From contig CAWAGV010000001.1 in NCBI GenBank assembly GCA_963781725.1, positions 1,612,001 through 1,676,000 of the forward strand: a stretch of DNA of 64,000 nt. The letters are read 5' to 3'. A program made the translations under genes and the position numbers. This stretch comes from BOG-931 sp963781725. GTDB taxonomy: Bacteria; Pseudomonadota; Alphaproteobacteria; Rhizobiales; Xanthobacteraceae. Positions 16,993 to 26,068 of the stretch are shown here, piece after piece. The notes below the pieces were generated by a model. That model worked only from the letters and a program-made list of their open reading frames with translations. It was not told the origin of the DNA and searched no databases. Numbering within the stretch: position 1 is the stretch's first letter; each line of letters starts with the position of its first letter.

Positions 16993-17028
16993 AGAAAAAA
17001 CCCCGCGGCTGCTACCAGTCGCGGGGTT
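16993..17028 (-). terminator. Rho-independent terminator of the cold-shock gene
   Basis: On the minus strand AACCCCGCG (17028-17020) pairs perfectly with CGCGGGGTT (17007-16999), followed by a T run opposite 16995-17000. It lies between the cold-shock gene and rpsU, so it ends the former transcript. Confidence 0.85.
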
Positions 17029-17091
17029 AACCCGACAGCCTTGCCAGTACATCCGTGGTCAAGGCCGCTTCAGCGAAGCCTGAAATCTTGA

Positions 17092-17301
17092 TCAGACGCT
17101 TCGCAGATTGTCCGCAGAGGATTTGCCCGATCTGCGATCGGCAACGATCTCGTAGCTGACCTTTTGGCCTTCATTAAGGCTGGACATTCCCGCGCGCTCG
17201 ACCGCGCTGATGTGCACAAACACATCCTTGCCGCCATCGTCCGGTTGAATGAAACCGTAGCCCTTTTGCCCGTTAAACCACTTCACGGTTCCCGTCGCCA
17301 T
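17092..17301 (-). CDS. cspA: Cold-shock protein, CspA family
   Basis: The 69-aa single-domain protein binds single-stranded RNA and DNA. Both RNA-binding motifs are present: RNP1 (KGYGFI, residues 13-18) and RNP2 (VFVHIS, 27-32). The first residues MATGTVKWFNGQKGYGF are nearly invariant in the family. An AAAGGG ribosome site precedes ATG 17301. It forms its own transcription unit, ended by the terminator at 16993-17028. Whether it is cold-induced cannot be told from sequence. Confidence 0.95.
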   Translation of the reverse strand: MATGTVKWFNGQKGYGFIQPDDGGKDVFVHISAVERAGMSSLNEGQKVSYEIVADRRSGKSSADNLRSV

Positions 17302-17675
17302 GGGAGCCCTTTCTTATAGCTGCGTTAATCTATGGCCCCGCACAAACGGAACCGGCTGGTCGAGATCAGGATGAATATCGTCAGACAAGCACGCTATAAA
17401 GCGGCGAGGCCAAGTCGTTCGGCCGAAACTCGATCATCTTAACATATTCCATTAGCGCACCTTTCTCAAGGCTCGCTGGCCGTGCCTTGTAGCGCGGGGC
17501 GCGAAGCGGTATCTGAGGTGCGTCGATCTGGCCGGACTCCGAGCTGCTCGCGCCGTCTGAAGACGGGCCGCAAAGCCTCTTTCCAAATCGAATCCGTGGG
17601 GGCCACGATCCGCGTGCGCCTTCCTGGCTGGCAGGAAAATTGATGCCCGCCTGTTCGATTGAAGGAGCGCAAGCC
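17302..17675. other. Divergent intergenic region, 374 bp
   Basis: This holds the upstream region of the cold-shock gene and of the small gene at 17676. Open frames on the minus strand (17381-17803) have poor composition and overlap the neighbouring small gene antisense. I see no RNA gene or clear repeat. Confidence 0.5.
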
Positions 17676-17897
17676 ATGCGGCTGTTCATGTTCAAATCAG
17701 AGAGCAATCGGGACCTGCGGGCGTTCGCCCCCGATCCGGGCGGCGAGAAGTTGCCGTCGCGGCACGGCCCGTGGACGGCAGTGGGTGTCGTCCGCGAGGA
17801 CAACCCGCCGCCCTACAAAATGAAACGCGACCTCATCGAAAAGGGCATCTCCGATCAGGGCTTTCAGTTCTATAAGCTGAAGCCGACGGAAGACTGA
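17676..17897 (+). CDS. Conserved small hypothetical protein, 73 aa
   Basis: A GAAGGAG ribosome site lies about eight bases before the ATG. The product begins MRLFMFKSESNRDLRAFA and contains GPWTAVGVVRED and DQGFQFYKLKP. I recall close relatives in Bradyrhizobium genomes, but no function is known. It is soluble, without signal peptide, and monocistronic. Confidence 0.75.
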   Translation: MRLFMFKSESNRDLRAFAPDPGGEKLPSRHGPWTAVGVVREDNPPPYKMKRDLIEKGISDQGFQFYKLKPTED

Positions 17898-18157
17898 ACG
17901 ACGGCAAATAGCCTCGGTCACCTTGCGGAATCCGAAGCCCGAACGTTTGTACAGTATAGTTCCGAGCCGGTTCCGCGCCGCTTACCGGACGGCGCGCTTG
18001 CAAGAAAATCCGCGAGCGGCTGGAAGCCACGAGCGCGGAAATTTCGGCCTTGGCAATTCGATTTAATTGACGCGGCCGGTAACGCGCCACGGACGGCATT
18101 GAAGCCGCGGGATTCGTCGGCGAGACTGATCCTCCGCTCGAGCCTCTCAGCGCAGGC

Positions 18158-19441
18158 TCAATAGCCTTCCCTCGCCAGGGTCACCATGCATCCCGCCGCT
18201 ATGACGACAGCGGCGGATAACGCCACAAACGCGCCCAAAAAGCCACCGGTGTGCTGGATGATGACGCCGATCAGCAAAGGCGATGCGCCGCCGACAAGGT
18301 TTTGCAGTAACGCGCGCATACCCTGCGACATGCCCATCTGCTTTTCGCTGACCACGCTCTGCATTAGCATCTCGGCGCAGGAAATGCCGACCTCGTGCGA
18401 GCACAGCGCGCAGATCGAAAACACGACGCTCCAGACCGGGCTCGGCGCCAAAACCGAAGCGATCAGGAATATGCCGGCCAGCAGCCAGCCCAGACCGGCC
18501 AACGGCGCACGGCGAAATATCCTGTCCGATACCACACCGAAAATGAGGATGGTCACCACTGCGCTGCCATAGATGACAAATGTCAGGTAACCGGACAGCG
18601 AAAAGGAAAATCCGCGGACCGTTCTGAGATAGGTCGGCAGCCAGATAGCCCAGCCCCAATACATCGTATTGCTGGCGGAGATCGCCGCGGCGACCATCCA
18701 AAAGCGAAAGTTGGCGTACCACGGTTTGCGTTCCAGCGTGGCGATCCGGCCCGGCGCATCCGTGTTGTTGTAGAGCGATCCGGCTTCGACGAAGCTTGCC
18801 TCCGCCGCACTCACGGATGGGTGCTCGCTAGGATGATCGCGAACCAGGATCAGCAACATCGGCAGCGGCAACAGCAGCGCCAGGGTCCCCATGGCATAGA
18901 ATTGCACCCGCCATCCGAAGTGCACGATCAGGAATGTAACGATAAGCCCCATGATCATTGGGCCGACCATGGTGCCGATCCACCAGAACGCGGTCGCGCG
19001 TCCGCGCTCCTTCAGGGCAAACCAGTGAGCGATCAGCGCCAGCGAGCACGGGTAGATCGCCGCCTCGCCCAAACCCAAAACGATGCGGGACGCCAGCAGC
19101 GAGCCGTAGCTTTCGGCGGTCCCGGACCAAAAACAGGTCACTGCCCATATGGTGATGCTGATCGCCGCTACCTTGCGGGCGCCGATGCGATTGACCAGCC
19201 AGCCCCAAACCGGGGCGCCGAGTCCGTAGGCAAAGAATAATGCCGTCGACAGCAGGCCGATGCTTGCCTGCTGTCCACGCAATCCAAGTTCGTCGAGGAA
19301 CGACTCATTATTCTGGACAATGGACAGGTTCGCGCGATCGAGCGCCGCTATGATGCAGACCACCAGCAGCGTCGGCGCCACTTGAGTCCAGCGGACTCTC
19401 GTAACGCCGAGCGGCCTGTTGCCGGCCGTTGCCACTTCCAT
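18158..19441 (-). CDS. MFS transporter, anion:cation symporter family
   Basis: A 427-aa permease with about 12 membrane segments, resembling the ACS branch (hexuronate, phthalate and tartrate transporters): LDRANLSIVQ in segment 1, then GLGAPVWGWLVNRIGARKVAAIS and VLGLGEAAIYP in later loops. It probably imports an organic anion. A GGGGGG ribosome site precedes ATG 19441. It is the last gene of the leftward SDR-SDR-amidohydrolase operon, 50 bases behind the amidohydrolase, and so likely brings in the compound that this operon breaks down. Confidence 0.88.
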   Translation of the reverse strand: MEVATAGNRPLGVTRVRWTQVAPTLLVVCIIAALDRANLSIVQNNESFLDELGLRGQQASIGLLSTALFFAYGLGAPVWGWLVNRIGARKVAAISITIWAVTCFWSGTAESYGSLLASRIVLGLGEAAIYPCSLALIAHWFALKERGRATAFWWIGTMVGPMIMGLIVTFLIVHFGWRVQFYAMGTLALLLPLPMLLILVRDHPSEHPSVSAAEASFVEAGSLYNNTDAPGRIATLERKPWYANFRFWMVAAAISASNTMYWGWAIWLPTYLRTVRGFSFSLSGYLTFVIYGSAVVTILIFGVVSDRIFRRAPLAGLGWLLAGIFLIASVLAPSPVWSVVFSICALCSHEVGISCAEMLMQSVVSEKQMGMSQGMRALLQNLVGGASPLLIGVIIQHTGGFLGAFVALSAAVVIAAGCMVTLAREGY

Positions 19442-19491
19442 GATGCCCCCCTTTTGTTTCTTTTGTGGTGCCCGGCCGGCGGGCGGTCAGT

Positions 19492-20454
19492 TCATGACCC
19501 GAGCACGCTGCGCAACCGCGGGAACAACGCAAAGGCGTTGGTTCGTTCGACGGCAGTACGTTGCTCGGGTGAATCGAATTCCATTCCGTCTACGTGTTTG
19601 ACTTCATCTTCGACGACTTCGACCGAGGTATAGGGGAAATCGGTACCGAACAGAATTCGCTCGGGCGCCGCGACGATCTTGAGCGAGCCCATGGTTTGCG
19701 GGCCCGCCGCGAGCGCCGTGTCATAATAGAATTGGCGCAGTCCGTCGTAGATCTCATCCCGCGAAAGCTGCGGGATGCGCTTTATCAGCCAGGGCAATAC
19801 CGACAAGCGATACGCCAGAAACGGCAGCGTTCCGCCGGCGTGCGACAACAGGAAGCGGATGCGCGGATATCGCTTCAACGCGCCGGAGAACAGCAGATGC
19901 ACGGCGGCGCGCGTGGTGTCGAACGTGTATTCGATCAGCGACGCCGGATAGGGCAGATCGAGATCGCGGCTCGATGGACTGACCGTGGGGTGAATAAAAC
20001 AGACGGCGCCGTGGTCGTTGAGGGCTTCAAGCACCGGATCGAACGCCGCATCGCCGATGAATTTCTCGCCGTAGCTTGCGAAAAGACAAACACCGTCAAG
20101 CTTGACCGTATCAAGGATGTAATTGACCTCAGCCACGGCATGTTTCATGTCGTGCATCGGCACCAACCCCATCCCGCCGAAGCGCTTCGGCAGTTTGGCC
20201 GCCTGTTCCGCGGAAAAGTCGTTGCAACGGCGCGCGATGTCTCGCGCGACGTCCGGCGGCATGAAGTGCACGCCAGGAAAAGTCACCGCCGGAATTGAGA
20301 ATTCGATCTCGTTTTCATCCATCATTTTGAGGACTGTCGGCACGGTCGAGTCCGGAAACCGGCCAAGCTGCGGAAGACCGCGATGAGCAATGACCGCCTC
20401 CATGTAAAAGGGCGGATTGAGATGACAGTGGACGTCTATTTTTTTGGTGCTCAT
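19492..20454 (-). CDS. Amidohydrolase family protein (ACMSD/amidohydrolase-2 type)
   Basis: The 320-aa metal-dependent TIM-barrel enzyme shows the expected ligands: His9 and His11 (VHCHL), His155 (FIHPT), His205 (LLSHAGG) and Asp272 (FGTDFPY). This set is typical of decarboxylases such as ACMSD and gamma-resorcylate decarboxylase, and of some hydrolases. Of two adjacent ATGs (20457 and 20454) the second has better spacing from the GGAAGGAG site. It sits 38 bases after an SDR gene and before an MFS gene. Decarboxylation or hydrolysis of an aromatic or ring-opened acid is inferred. Confidence 0.88.
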   Translation of the reverse strand: MSTKKIDVHCHLNPPFYMEAVIAHRGLPQLGRFPDSTVPTVLKMMDENEIEFSIPAVTFPGVHFMPPDVARDIARRCNDFSAEQAAKLPKRFGGMGLVPMHDMKHAVAEVNYILDTVKLDGVCLFASYGEKFIGDAAFDPVLEALNDHGAVCFIHPTVSPSSRDLDLPYPASLIEYTFDTTRAAVHLLFSGALKRYPRIRFLLSHAGGTLPFLAYRLSVLPWLIKRIPQLSRDEIYDGLRQFYYDTALAAGPQTMGSLKIVAAPERILFGTDFPYTSVEVVEDEVKHVDGMEFDSPEQRTAVERTNAFALFPRLRSVLGS

Positions 20455-20492
20455 CATTTTTCTCCTTCCAAGAAAAGCGTTCCCATTGGCTC

Positions 20493-21233
20493 TTACCAGG
20501 TGAGCTCGCCACCGTTGACGTGGATGATTTGCCCGGTCAGGTAAGAAGATCGTTCGCCGAGCAGAAAATCGACGACTGCCGCCGCCTCTTCCGCCCGGCC
20601 TAAACGCCGCATCGGCACCTGTTGAGCGCGCTCGGTCTTGAACCGTTCCCACTCAACCTGCGATTTTCCACTGTGCAGAAATTCGGAATCGATCGCCCCA
20701 AGCCCCACCGCATTGACGCGAATTCCATCGCCCGCGACAGCCTGGGCCAGTGATTTCGTGAAGGCGTAGAGTGCGGTCTGCGCCGCCGCGAAGGCTACAC
20801 TTTCCGCGCAACCGGTGACGGCGTAGTCGGATGCCATGGTCACGATGGCTCCCGCCCGATGCGCGCGCATCTGCGGAATCGCCATTTTTGCGCACTGAAA
20901 CGCCCCCTTGACGTGGGAAGCGATCATCGCGTCCCAGTCGTCCTCGGTGACTGCATCGATCGCTTTTGCGGCGTGAATCCCGGCGCCGTAGAACAGGGAG
21001 TGGATTGGCCCGACCTCACGGCCAATCGCGGAAAACATCGCGGCCACCGAGTCCTTTCGGGCGACGTCGACACTGTAAGGATACGCGGCGTGGCCGGCGG
21101 ACTTCAGTTCGGCAGCAATCGCGCGCACCGCAGCACCGTCATCGTCAGCCAGGATGATCTGTGCATGAGGCGCCATACGATCCGCGATGGCGCGACCGAC
21201 CGCACGCGAAGCGCCAACGATGAGGAGATTCAC
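20493..21233 (-). CDS. SDR-fold protein with Tyr and Lys replaced by Phe and Gln
   Basis: The product (246 aa, MNLLIVGASRAVGRAIA...) has the SDR fold, with GASRAVGRAIA for cofactor binding and a normal C-terminal SSYLTGQIIHVNGG end. Counting from Ser135 (TMASDYA), the catalytic Tyr position is Phe148 and the Lys is Gln152 (VAFAAAQTALYAFTKSLAQ). NNAG is also changed, to FYGAG. The enzyme is thus not expected to work by the usual mechanism. The GTG at 21233 (AAAGG site upstream, 13 bases behind the previous stop) is the preferred start. A longer reading would overlap the upstream SDR gene. A structural or partner role for the intact SDR encoded just upstream is possible. Confidence 0.85.
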   Translation of the reverse strand: MNLLIVGASRAVGRAIADRMAPHAQIILADDDGAAVRAIAAELKSAGHAAYPYSVDVARKDSVAAMFSAIGREVGPIHSLFYGAGIHAAKAIDAVTEDDWDAMIASHVKGAFQCAKMAIPQMRAHRAGAIVTMASDYAVTGCAESVAFAAAQTALYAFTKSLAQAVAGDGIRVNAVGLGAIDSEFLHSGKSQVEWERFKTERAQQVPMRRLGRAEEAAAVVDFLLGERSSYLTGQIIHVNGGELTW

Positions 21234-21246
21234 AACTTGCCTTTCG

Positions 21247-21990
21247 TCAGAAAACCAGCGCCCCACCGTTGATCCGCAGATCCTGCCCCGTGACGAATGA
21301 ACTATCATCCTGCAGAAGAAACAGTGCAGCGTCAGCCATATCCTTCGGCAGACCGATCCTGCCAAGCGGAATAGTGCGGCCGGTTGCCTCAAGATCCGCA
21401 TCGGTGGAATGTCCGCGCGGCATAGCTGTGTCGGTAACCCCCGGCGAGATCGTGTTGACCCTGACATTCTCGGCGGCGGTCACCAGCGCCATGGAGCGCG
21501 CCAGACCGAGAATGCCACCCTTGGTTGCCGCATAGTGCGCGCCTCGGGCGGAGCCGGTTCGTGCGAGAGTTGAGGAAAACAGCACAATGCTGCCGCGCCG
21601 CTGCCGCCGCATTGCCGGCAGGACTGCCTGCGAAACCAGAAAGGCTCCCTTCAAATTGACGTCGAGCGTCACGTCCCAGAGCGCTTCATCAAGCTCCAGA
21701 AATGGCGTCGCCTTGTAAACTCCGGCGCACGCGACAAGGCCGTCGATCCGGCCTTTGTCTTCGTGGAGTTTCTCGACGTGATGGACGACTTCGGACTTCT
21801 TGCGTACATCGACAGCCGACACAAGAAGATTCTGATTTTTGATGTCGCGGAGCCGTCCTTCGGTCATATCCCAGGCGCTGACGACATAATCCTCATCAAG
21901 CAAGCGCTTGACGATCTCATAGCCGATGCCCCCGTTTGCGCCGGTGACAATGACAACCGGCCTGTCGCTTCGCCGCGCCGCATCCGTCAT
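21247..21990 (-). CDS. SDR family oxidoreductase
   Basis: A 247-aa NAD(P)-dependent short-chain dehydrogenase with intact motifs: VTGANGGIG for cofactor, CAG at the NNAG site, the catalytic FSST serine and YAATK. It is the first gene of the leftward operon (SDR, degenerate SDR, amidohydrolase, MFS). ATG 21990 (MTDAARRSDRP) is preferred to 22041 because the extra residues do not look like SDR sequence. The oxidised or reduced substrate is unknown. Confidence 0.88.
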   Translation of the reverse strand: MTDAARRSDRPVVIVTGANGGIGYEIVKRLLDEDYVVSAWDMTEGRLRDIKNQNLLVSAVDVRKKSEVVHHVEKLHEDKGRIDGLVACAGVYKATPFLELDEALWDVTLDVNLKGAFLVSQAVLPAMRRQRRGSIVLFSSTLARTGSARGAHYAATKGGILGLARSMALVTAAENVRVNTISPGVTDTAMPRGHSTDADLEATGRTIPLGRIGLPKDMADAALFLLQDDSSFVTGQDLRINGGALVF

Positions 21991-22207
21991 AGCCACGCTA
22001 CTTTCGCATGTCTCGCCGGCTGCGCGACGCCCATTTCGCACCGCACATGGTTTCCAGGCTGATCGTTCACTGAGTGCGGCTCACGACAATCTCCTCCCGG
22101 GCACTGCCGAGACCCGCGACATGGCGCACGTCCGGGGCGCGTCGAGTTTACCGGTTGCACGGAAGGCTTTACTTGTCCTAGCCTAAAAAAAACGGAGGGG
22201 GAACGCC

Positions 22208-23377
22208 ATGCGGCATCTCTGCACGACCGCGATTGTTGGCGCAGTTATTCTGGGTCGGCTGATGCAGCCGGCGCACAGCCAGGAGCCAATCAAGATCGGG
22301 GTGATGTTTCCGCTCACCGGCCCGATCTCCGCACAGGGAGCACCCGAGCGCGACGCCATCAAGCAGGCTTTTGACGAAGAGAACAACACCGTCGCCGGGC
22401 GAAAAGTCGAGCTGCTTTATGAGGACAGCGCGGGCCGTCCCGATACCGGCCTGACCAAGATCAAGGCACTCGTTGAACGCGACAAGGTTCACCTTCTTCT
22501 CTCGGAGATTGTGAGCTCGATTGGCGCGGCCATCGCCCCTTACGTCAGCGAACAGAAGATTCCCTGGATCAGTACGGTAGCGCTCGACAGTCTCACGCGA
22601 TCGCAGAAGAGCCCGTACATATTCCGGTTTGTGCCCTCGACATACCAGTACGCACTGGTGGCCGCGCAGCTCACCCGGAAAATGGGCTGGAAGAAAGTGT
22701 ATTTTATCGGATGGAACGCACCGCCCGGCCGTGAATCCGCCGACGTAGCGAAGAAACTCTACGGCGCCGAGAATGTCATTGACGCTCAGTTTCCCAATGT
22801 CGGCACCGCCGATTACGCGCCCTACCTCACGGCGATGGATGCGGACAAGGCCGACGGGACTTTGGCGGCGATGTGGGGCGCCGACGCGCCGCGCGTCGTC
22901 GGACAATACGCCGACTATGGATTGAACAAGAAGATGCCGCTGTTCGGCATCGCTTCGTTCACCAGCGAAGAGCTTCTGGCAACCATGCCCGCTCAAGCAG
23001 TCGGCGTCCAAAGCGCTTACACCTATTGCGGAACCTTTGACACGCCGGAGAACAAGAAATTTGTCGACGGCTTCAGGGCCGCTCACAATGGCGCGATGCC
23101 CGGCTCATATACTTATATGGGCTACATGGCGGCGAAGATCGTCATTCGCGCGCTCAACGAAATCGGCGGCAAGGCCGAGGATCGGGAAGCCTTCATCAAC
23201 GCTCTCAGCAAGGTCCAGCTCAAGGGACCGATGGGCATGACGAGCTTTGACGAGCATCACGGCCTGGTGGCCGACTTCTATCATCTCACCGTCGAAAAGG
23301 GCCCGAACGGGCAGTTGCAGAACGCTTGCGGCGAACGGATCGCGCAAGTGAAGGATCCGTACGACCTTTTCCCGTGA
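22208..23377 (+). CDS. ABC transporter substrate-binding protein, branched-chain amino acid (Liv) type
   Basis: The 389-aa periplasmic protein begins with a signal peptide (MRHLCTTAIVGAVILGRLMQ, cleavage likely after AHS). It continues with IKIGVMFPLTGPIS, the standard start of Leu/Ile/Val-binding proteins, in a two-lobed type I fold. A strong GGAGGGGG site precedes the ATG. It leads a complete five-gene importer. Such proteins in catabolic clusters often bind aromatic acids rather than amino acids, and the following oxygenase and cupin genes support that inference. Confidence 0.92.
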   Translation: MRHLCTTAIVGAVILGRLMQPAHSQEPIKIGVMFPLTGPISAQGAPERDAIKQAFDEENNTVAGRKVELLYEDSAGRPDTGLTKIKALVERDKVHLLLSEIVSSIGAAIAPYVSEQKIPWISTVALDSLTRSQKSPYIFRFVPSTYQYALVAAQLTRKMGWKKVYFIGWNAPPGRESADVAKKLYGAENVIDAQFPNVGTADYAPYLTAMDADKADGTLAAMWGADAPRVVGQYADYGLNKKMPLFGIASFTSEELLATMPAQAVGVQSAYTYCGTFDTPENKKFVDGFRAAHNGAMPGSYTYMGYMAAKIVIRALNEIGGKAEDREAFINALSKVQLKGPMGMTSFDEHHGLVADFYHLTVEKGPNGQLQNACGERIAQVKDPYDLFP

Positions 23378-23504
23378 ACCGCCCCGATCCGTCGCGACGC
23401 TGCCAAACTTGTCTGCCCTGCCCTTGGTATGCAGAAGAATGCGCGCATTCCAAAAGCCTGTAAGGCGGCGCGCCATGACTAAGACACCTGATCTGGTTTA
23501 AGCG

Positions 23505-24359
23505 ATGACTTTTTGGCTGGTGCAGGCACTCAACGGCATTTCATTCGGAATGCTGCTGTTCCTGTTGGCGGCGGGACTGTCGCTGATTTTCGGGCTGATG
23601 AAGATCCTGAATCTGACTCACGGATCGTTCTATTTGCTGGGCGGTTACTTCGGACTGACGGTGCTGCAGAAGACCGGAAGCTTCATTCTCGCGGTTATTG
23701 CTTCGGTACTTGCGATTGCAATCGTGGGAGTCCTGATCGAGCGCTTCTTTCTTCGAAGGTTCCATCTTCAGGAATTGCCGCAGGCGCTCGTGACGTTTGG
23801 CTTTCTCTTCATCTTTTCCGACCTGGCGACGGTCATATGGGGAGCGAATCCTCAAACGATGCCGAAGCCGGCCATGTTCGATGGTTCGATTCACCTGGGC
23901 TCGTTTTACTATCCTGAATACCGTCTCTTCATCATCGGGTTCGGCCTGGTCATTGCCGCCCTGCTTTGGTGGTTGCAGGAAGGCACGCGTATCGGCGCCA
24001 TGCTCCGCGCCAGCGTCGATGATGAAGAAGTAGCGCGCGCCCTGGGTATCAACGTTTCGCTGCTTTTCACCCTGATATTTGCGCTTGGCGCGGCGCTGGC
24101 TGCGCTTGGCGGCGTCATGGGCGGGCCGATCGTCGGCGTGTACCCCGGCGCGGATTTTCAGGTTCTATTACTTGGCTTTGTCGTCATCATCGTCGGCGGA
24201 TTGGGCAGCCTGAAAGGTGCGCTGATAGGCGCGCTGGTCGTGGGGTTACTGGATAATTTCGGCAAGGTGCTTTTTCCCGAGCTGGCACTTTTTACAATTT
24301 TCGCGCCGATGGCGCTTATTCTTGCGGTTCGTCCTACCGGCCTGTTCGGGCGCGAATGA
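23505..24359 (+). CDS. Liv-type ABC transporter permease (LivH family)
   Basis: A 284-aa inner-membrane protein with about eight hydrophobic segments and the family segments GLSLIFGLMKILNLTHGSFY and GGLGSLKGALIGALVVGLLD. It forms half of the translocation channel with the product of the next gene. The stop overlaps the next start by four bases (ATGA), showing tight coupling. A 127-base gap separates it from the binding-protein gene. Confidence 0.93.
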   Translation: MTFWLVQALNGISFGMLLFLLAAGLSLIFGLMKILNLTHGSFYLLGGYFGLTVLQKTGSFILAVIASVLAIAIVGVLIERFFLRRFHLQELPQALVTFGFLFIFSDLATVIWGANPQTMPKPAMFDGSIHLGSFYYPEYRLFIIGFGLVIAALLWWLQEGTRIGAMLRASVDDEEVARALGINVSLLFTLIFALGAALAALGGVMGGPIVGVYPGADFQVLLLGFVVIIVGGLGSLKGALIGALVVGLLDNFGKVLFPELALFTIFAPMALILAVRPTGLFGRE

Positions 24360-25321
24360 GCGCGCCAAGGCCAAAGTGGATCGCGATGTCCGTCGGGGCT
24401 CTGGTCTTGATTTGCGGCTGTCTGTTTGCCGCGCTCCCCTATCTTCTCTCGACATATTATCTGGGCCTGGTCGTACAGGTTCTCGTCTTTGCACTCTTTG
24501 CAATGAGCCTGGATCTTCTCATCGGCTATACCGGCATGGCCTCGCTGGGACATGCCGCGTATTTCGGCGTCGCCGCCTACGCCACCGGTTTGCTTGCAAC
24601 GAAGCTTGGCTGGAGCGTTTGGCTCGTACTGCCGGCCAGCCTGGCCGCCACCGCATTGACGGCCACGCTGTTCGGCCTGTTGGCGCTGCGCACGCGCGGC
24701 AGTTACTTTTTGATGATTACGCTCGCCTTGTCGCAGGTCGTTTGGGGACTTGCCTTTGGCTGGCGCTCTCTGACCGGCGGTGACGACGGCCTGCCTAACG
24801 TGCCGCGCCCCGCGATCGGTCCTTATTTTTCCCTCGTCGCCGACCGGCCGTTCTACTATTTCGTATTATTGCTGGTCGGCGTGGCGGCGGTGCTGCTGGC
24901 CGCCATCGTGTCGTCGCCATTCGGCTACGCGCTGCGCGGCATTCGTGAGAGCGAAACGCGAATGCTGGCCCTCGGTTACAATGTCAAAGCTTATAAGCTC
25001 GCCGCGTTTGTTCTGGCAGCGACCTTCGCCGGCGTCGCAGGCTCCCTGTACGTCTACTACACCCGCTTCGTGAGCCCCGACTACCTTGAAGTCTTGCGCT
25101 CGGCTGAAGTGTTTTTGATGGTGATCCTTGGCGGCGCCGGCACCCTGATCGGGCCCGCGATCGGCGCGGCGATCATTGTACTTATGGAGAATATCGTCAG
25201 TGCATACACCGAACGCTGGCTTATCATTATCGGTGTAATCTACATCCTGGTCGCGCTCTTTGCGCCGAATGGTCTGACGGGACTCGTGCGCGATCTTGTC
25301 CGCAGGAGACCGCAGCCATGA
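24356..25321 (+). CDS. Liv-type ABC transporter permease (LivM family)
   Basis: A 321-aa membrane permease with the LivM pattern DLLIGYTGMASLGHAAYFGV, the EAA-like ALRGIRESETRMLALGYNV loop and GGAGTLIGPAIGAA. It pairs with the LivH-type permease encoded directly upstream and contacts the two ATPases encoded downstream. Four-base overlaps at both ends place it in one translationally coupled operon. Confidence 0.93.
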   Translation: MSAPRPKWIAMSVGALVLICGCLFAALPYLLSTYYLGLVVQVLVFALFAMSLDLLIGYTGMASLGHAAYFGVAAYATGLLATKLGWSVWLVLPASLAATALTATLFGLLALRTRGSYFLMITLALSQVVWGLAFGWRSLTGGDDGLPNVPRPAIGPYFSLVADRPFYYFVLLLVGVAAVLLAAIVSSPFGYALRGIRESETRMLALGYNVKAYKLAAFVLAATFAGVAGSLYVYYTRFVSPDYLEVLRSAEVFLMVILGGAGTLIGPAIGAAIIVLMENIVSAYTERWLIIIGVIYILVALFAPNGLTGLVRDLVRRRPQP

Positions 25322-26058
25322 GCGCGCTCTCCGTAAGCAATCTGTCGTGCAACTTCGGCGGCGTGCGGGCTCTTTCGGACGTCTCGTTCCAGGTCGAAGC
25401 TCACGAGCGCCGGCTGATCATCGGTCCCAACGGCGCCGGAAAAACCACCCTCTTCAATCTGTTGTCCGGCGCAGCCGCAGTCTCCAGTGGCCGTATTCAG
25501 CTGTTTGACCGGGAGATCACACATCTGCCGTCCTACGAGCGGGCACGGATGGGCCTGTCCCGCACCTTCCAGATCACCAATCTTTTTCCCCGCCTCACCG
25601 TTTTGGAAAACGTGATCCTGGCGTTACAGGCGATCGAGGGAGGTTCGTGGAATATCCTGCAACCCCTCGCGGCCAACCGGCGGATTTTTGACGAAGCGGA
25701 CTTGCTGCTGGCTCAATCCGGCCTGACTGTGCTTGCAAAACGTGCCGTGCGGACCATCTCCTACGGAGAGCAGCGCCAGCTGGATCTCCTGCTGGCACTG
25801 GCGGTTCGGCCGAAGCTCCTGCTTCTCGACGAACCTACGGCGGGACTGTCGGCAGCCGAAGTCGTCCGCGTTGTCGGAATACTGCGCGATCTGCCGAAGG
25901 ACGTAACGGTGCTCATGATCGAGCACGACATGGACGTCGCCTTCGGTTTGGCAGACCGGATCACCGTCTTGCATCAAGGGCGCGTGATAGCCGACGGCGA
26001 CGTCGGCACTGTTCGCGCCGACCCCCAAGTCACCCAAATCTACCTTGGCGCCGAGTAA
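25318..26058 (+). CDS. Liv-type ABC transporter ATPase (LivG family)
   Basis: A 246-aa ATP-binding subunit. Walker A is GPNGAGKTT, the signature is ISYGEQRQL (a LivG-type variant of LSGGQ), and Walker B is LLLLDEP followed by TAGLS. It energises import with the LivF-type partner. It overlaps the preceding permease gene by four bases and is followed ten bases later by the next ATPase start. Confidence 0.93.
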   Translation: MSALSVSNLSCNFGGVRALSDVSFQVEAHERRLIIGPNGAGKTTLFNLLSGAAAVSSGRIQLFDREITHLPSYERARMGLSRTFQITNLFPRLTVLENVILALQAIEGGSWNILQPLAANRRIFDEADLLLAQSGLTVLAKRAVRTISYGEQRQLDLLLALAVRPKLLLLDEPTAGLSAAEVVRVVGILRDLPKDVTVLMIEHDMDVAFGLADRITVLHQGRVIADGDVGTVRADPQVTQIYLGAE

Positions 26059-26068
26059 GGATAGTCCC

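Noticed and set aside
17381..17803. A 140-codon minus-strand frame near the cold-shock gene
   Set aside because: It overlaps a well-supported small gene antisense and has no start signal.
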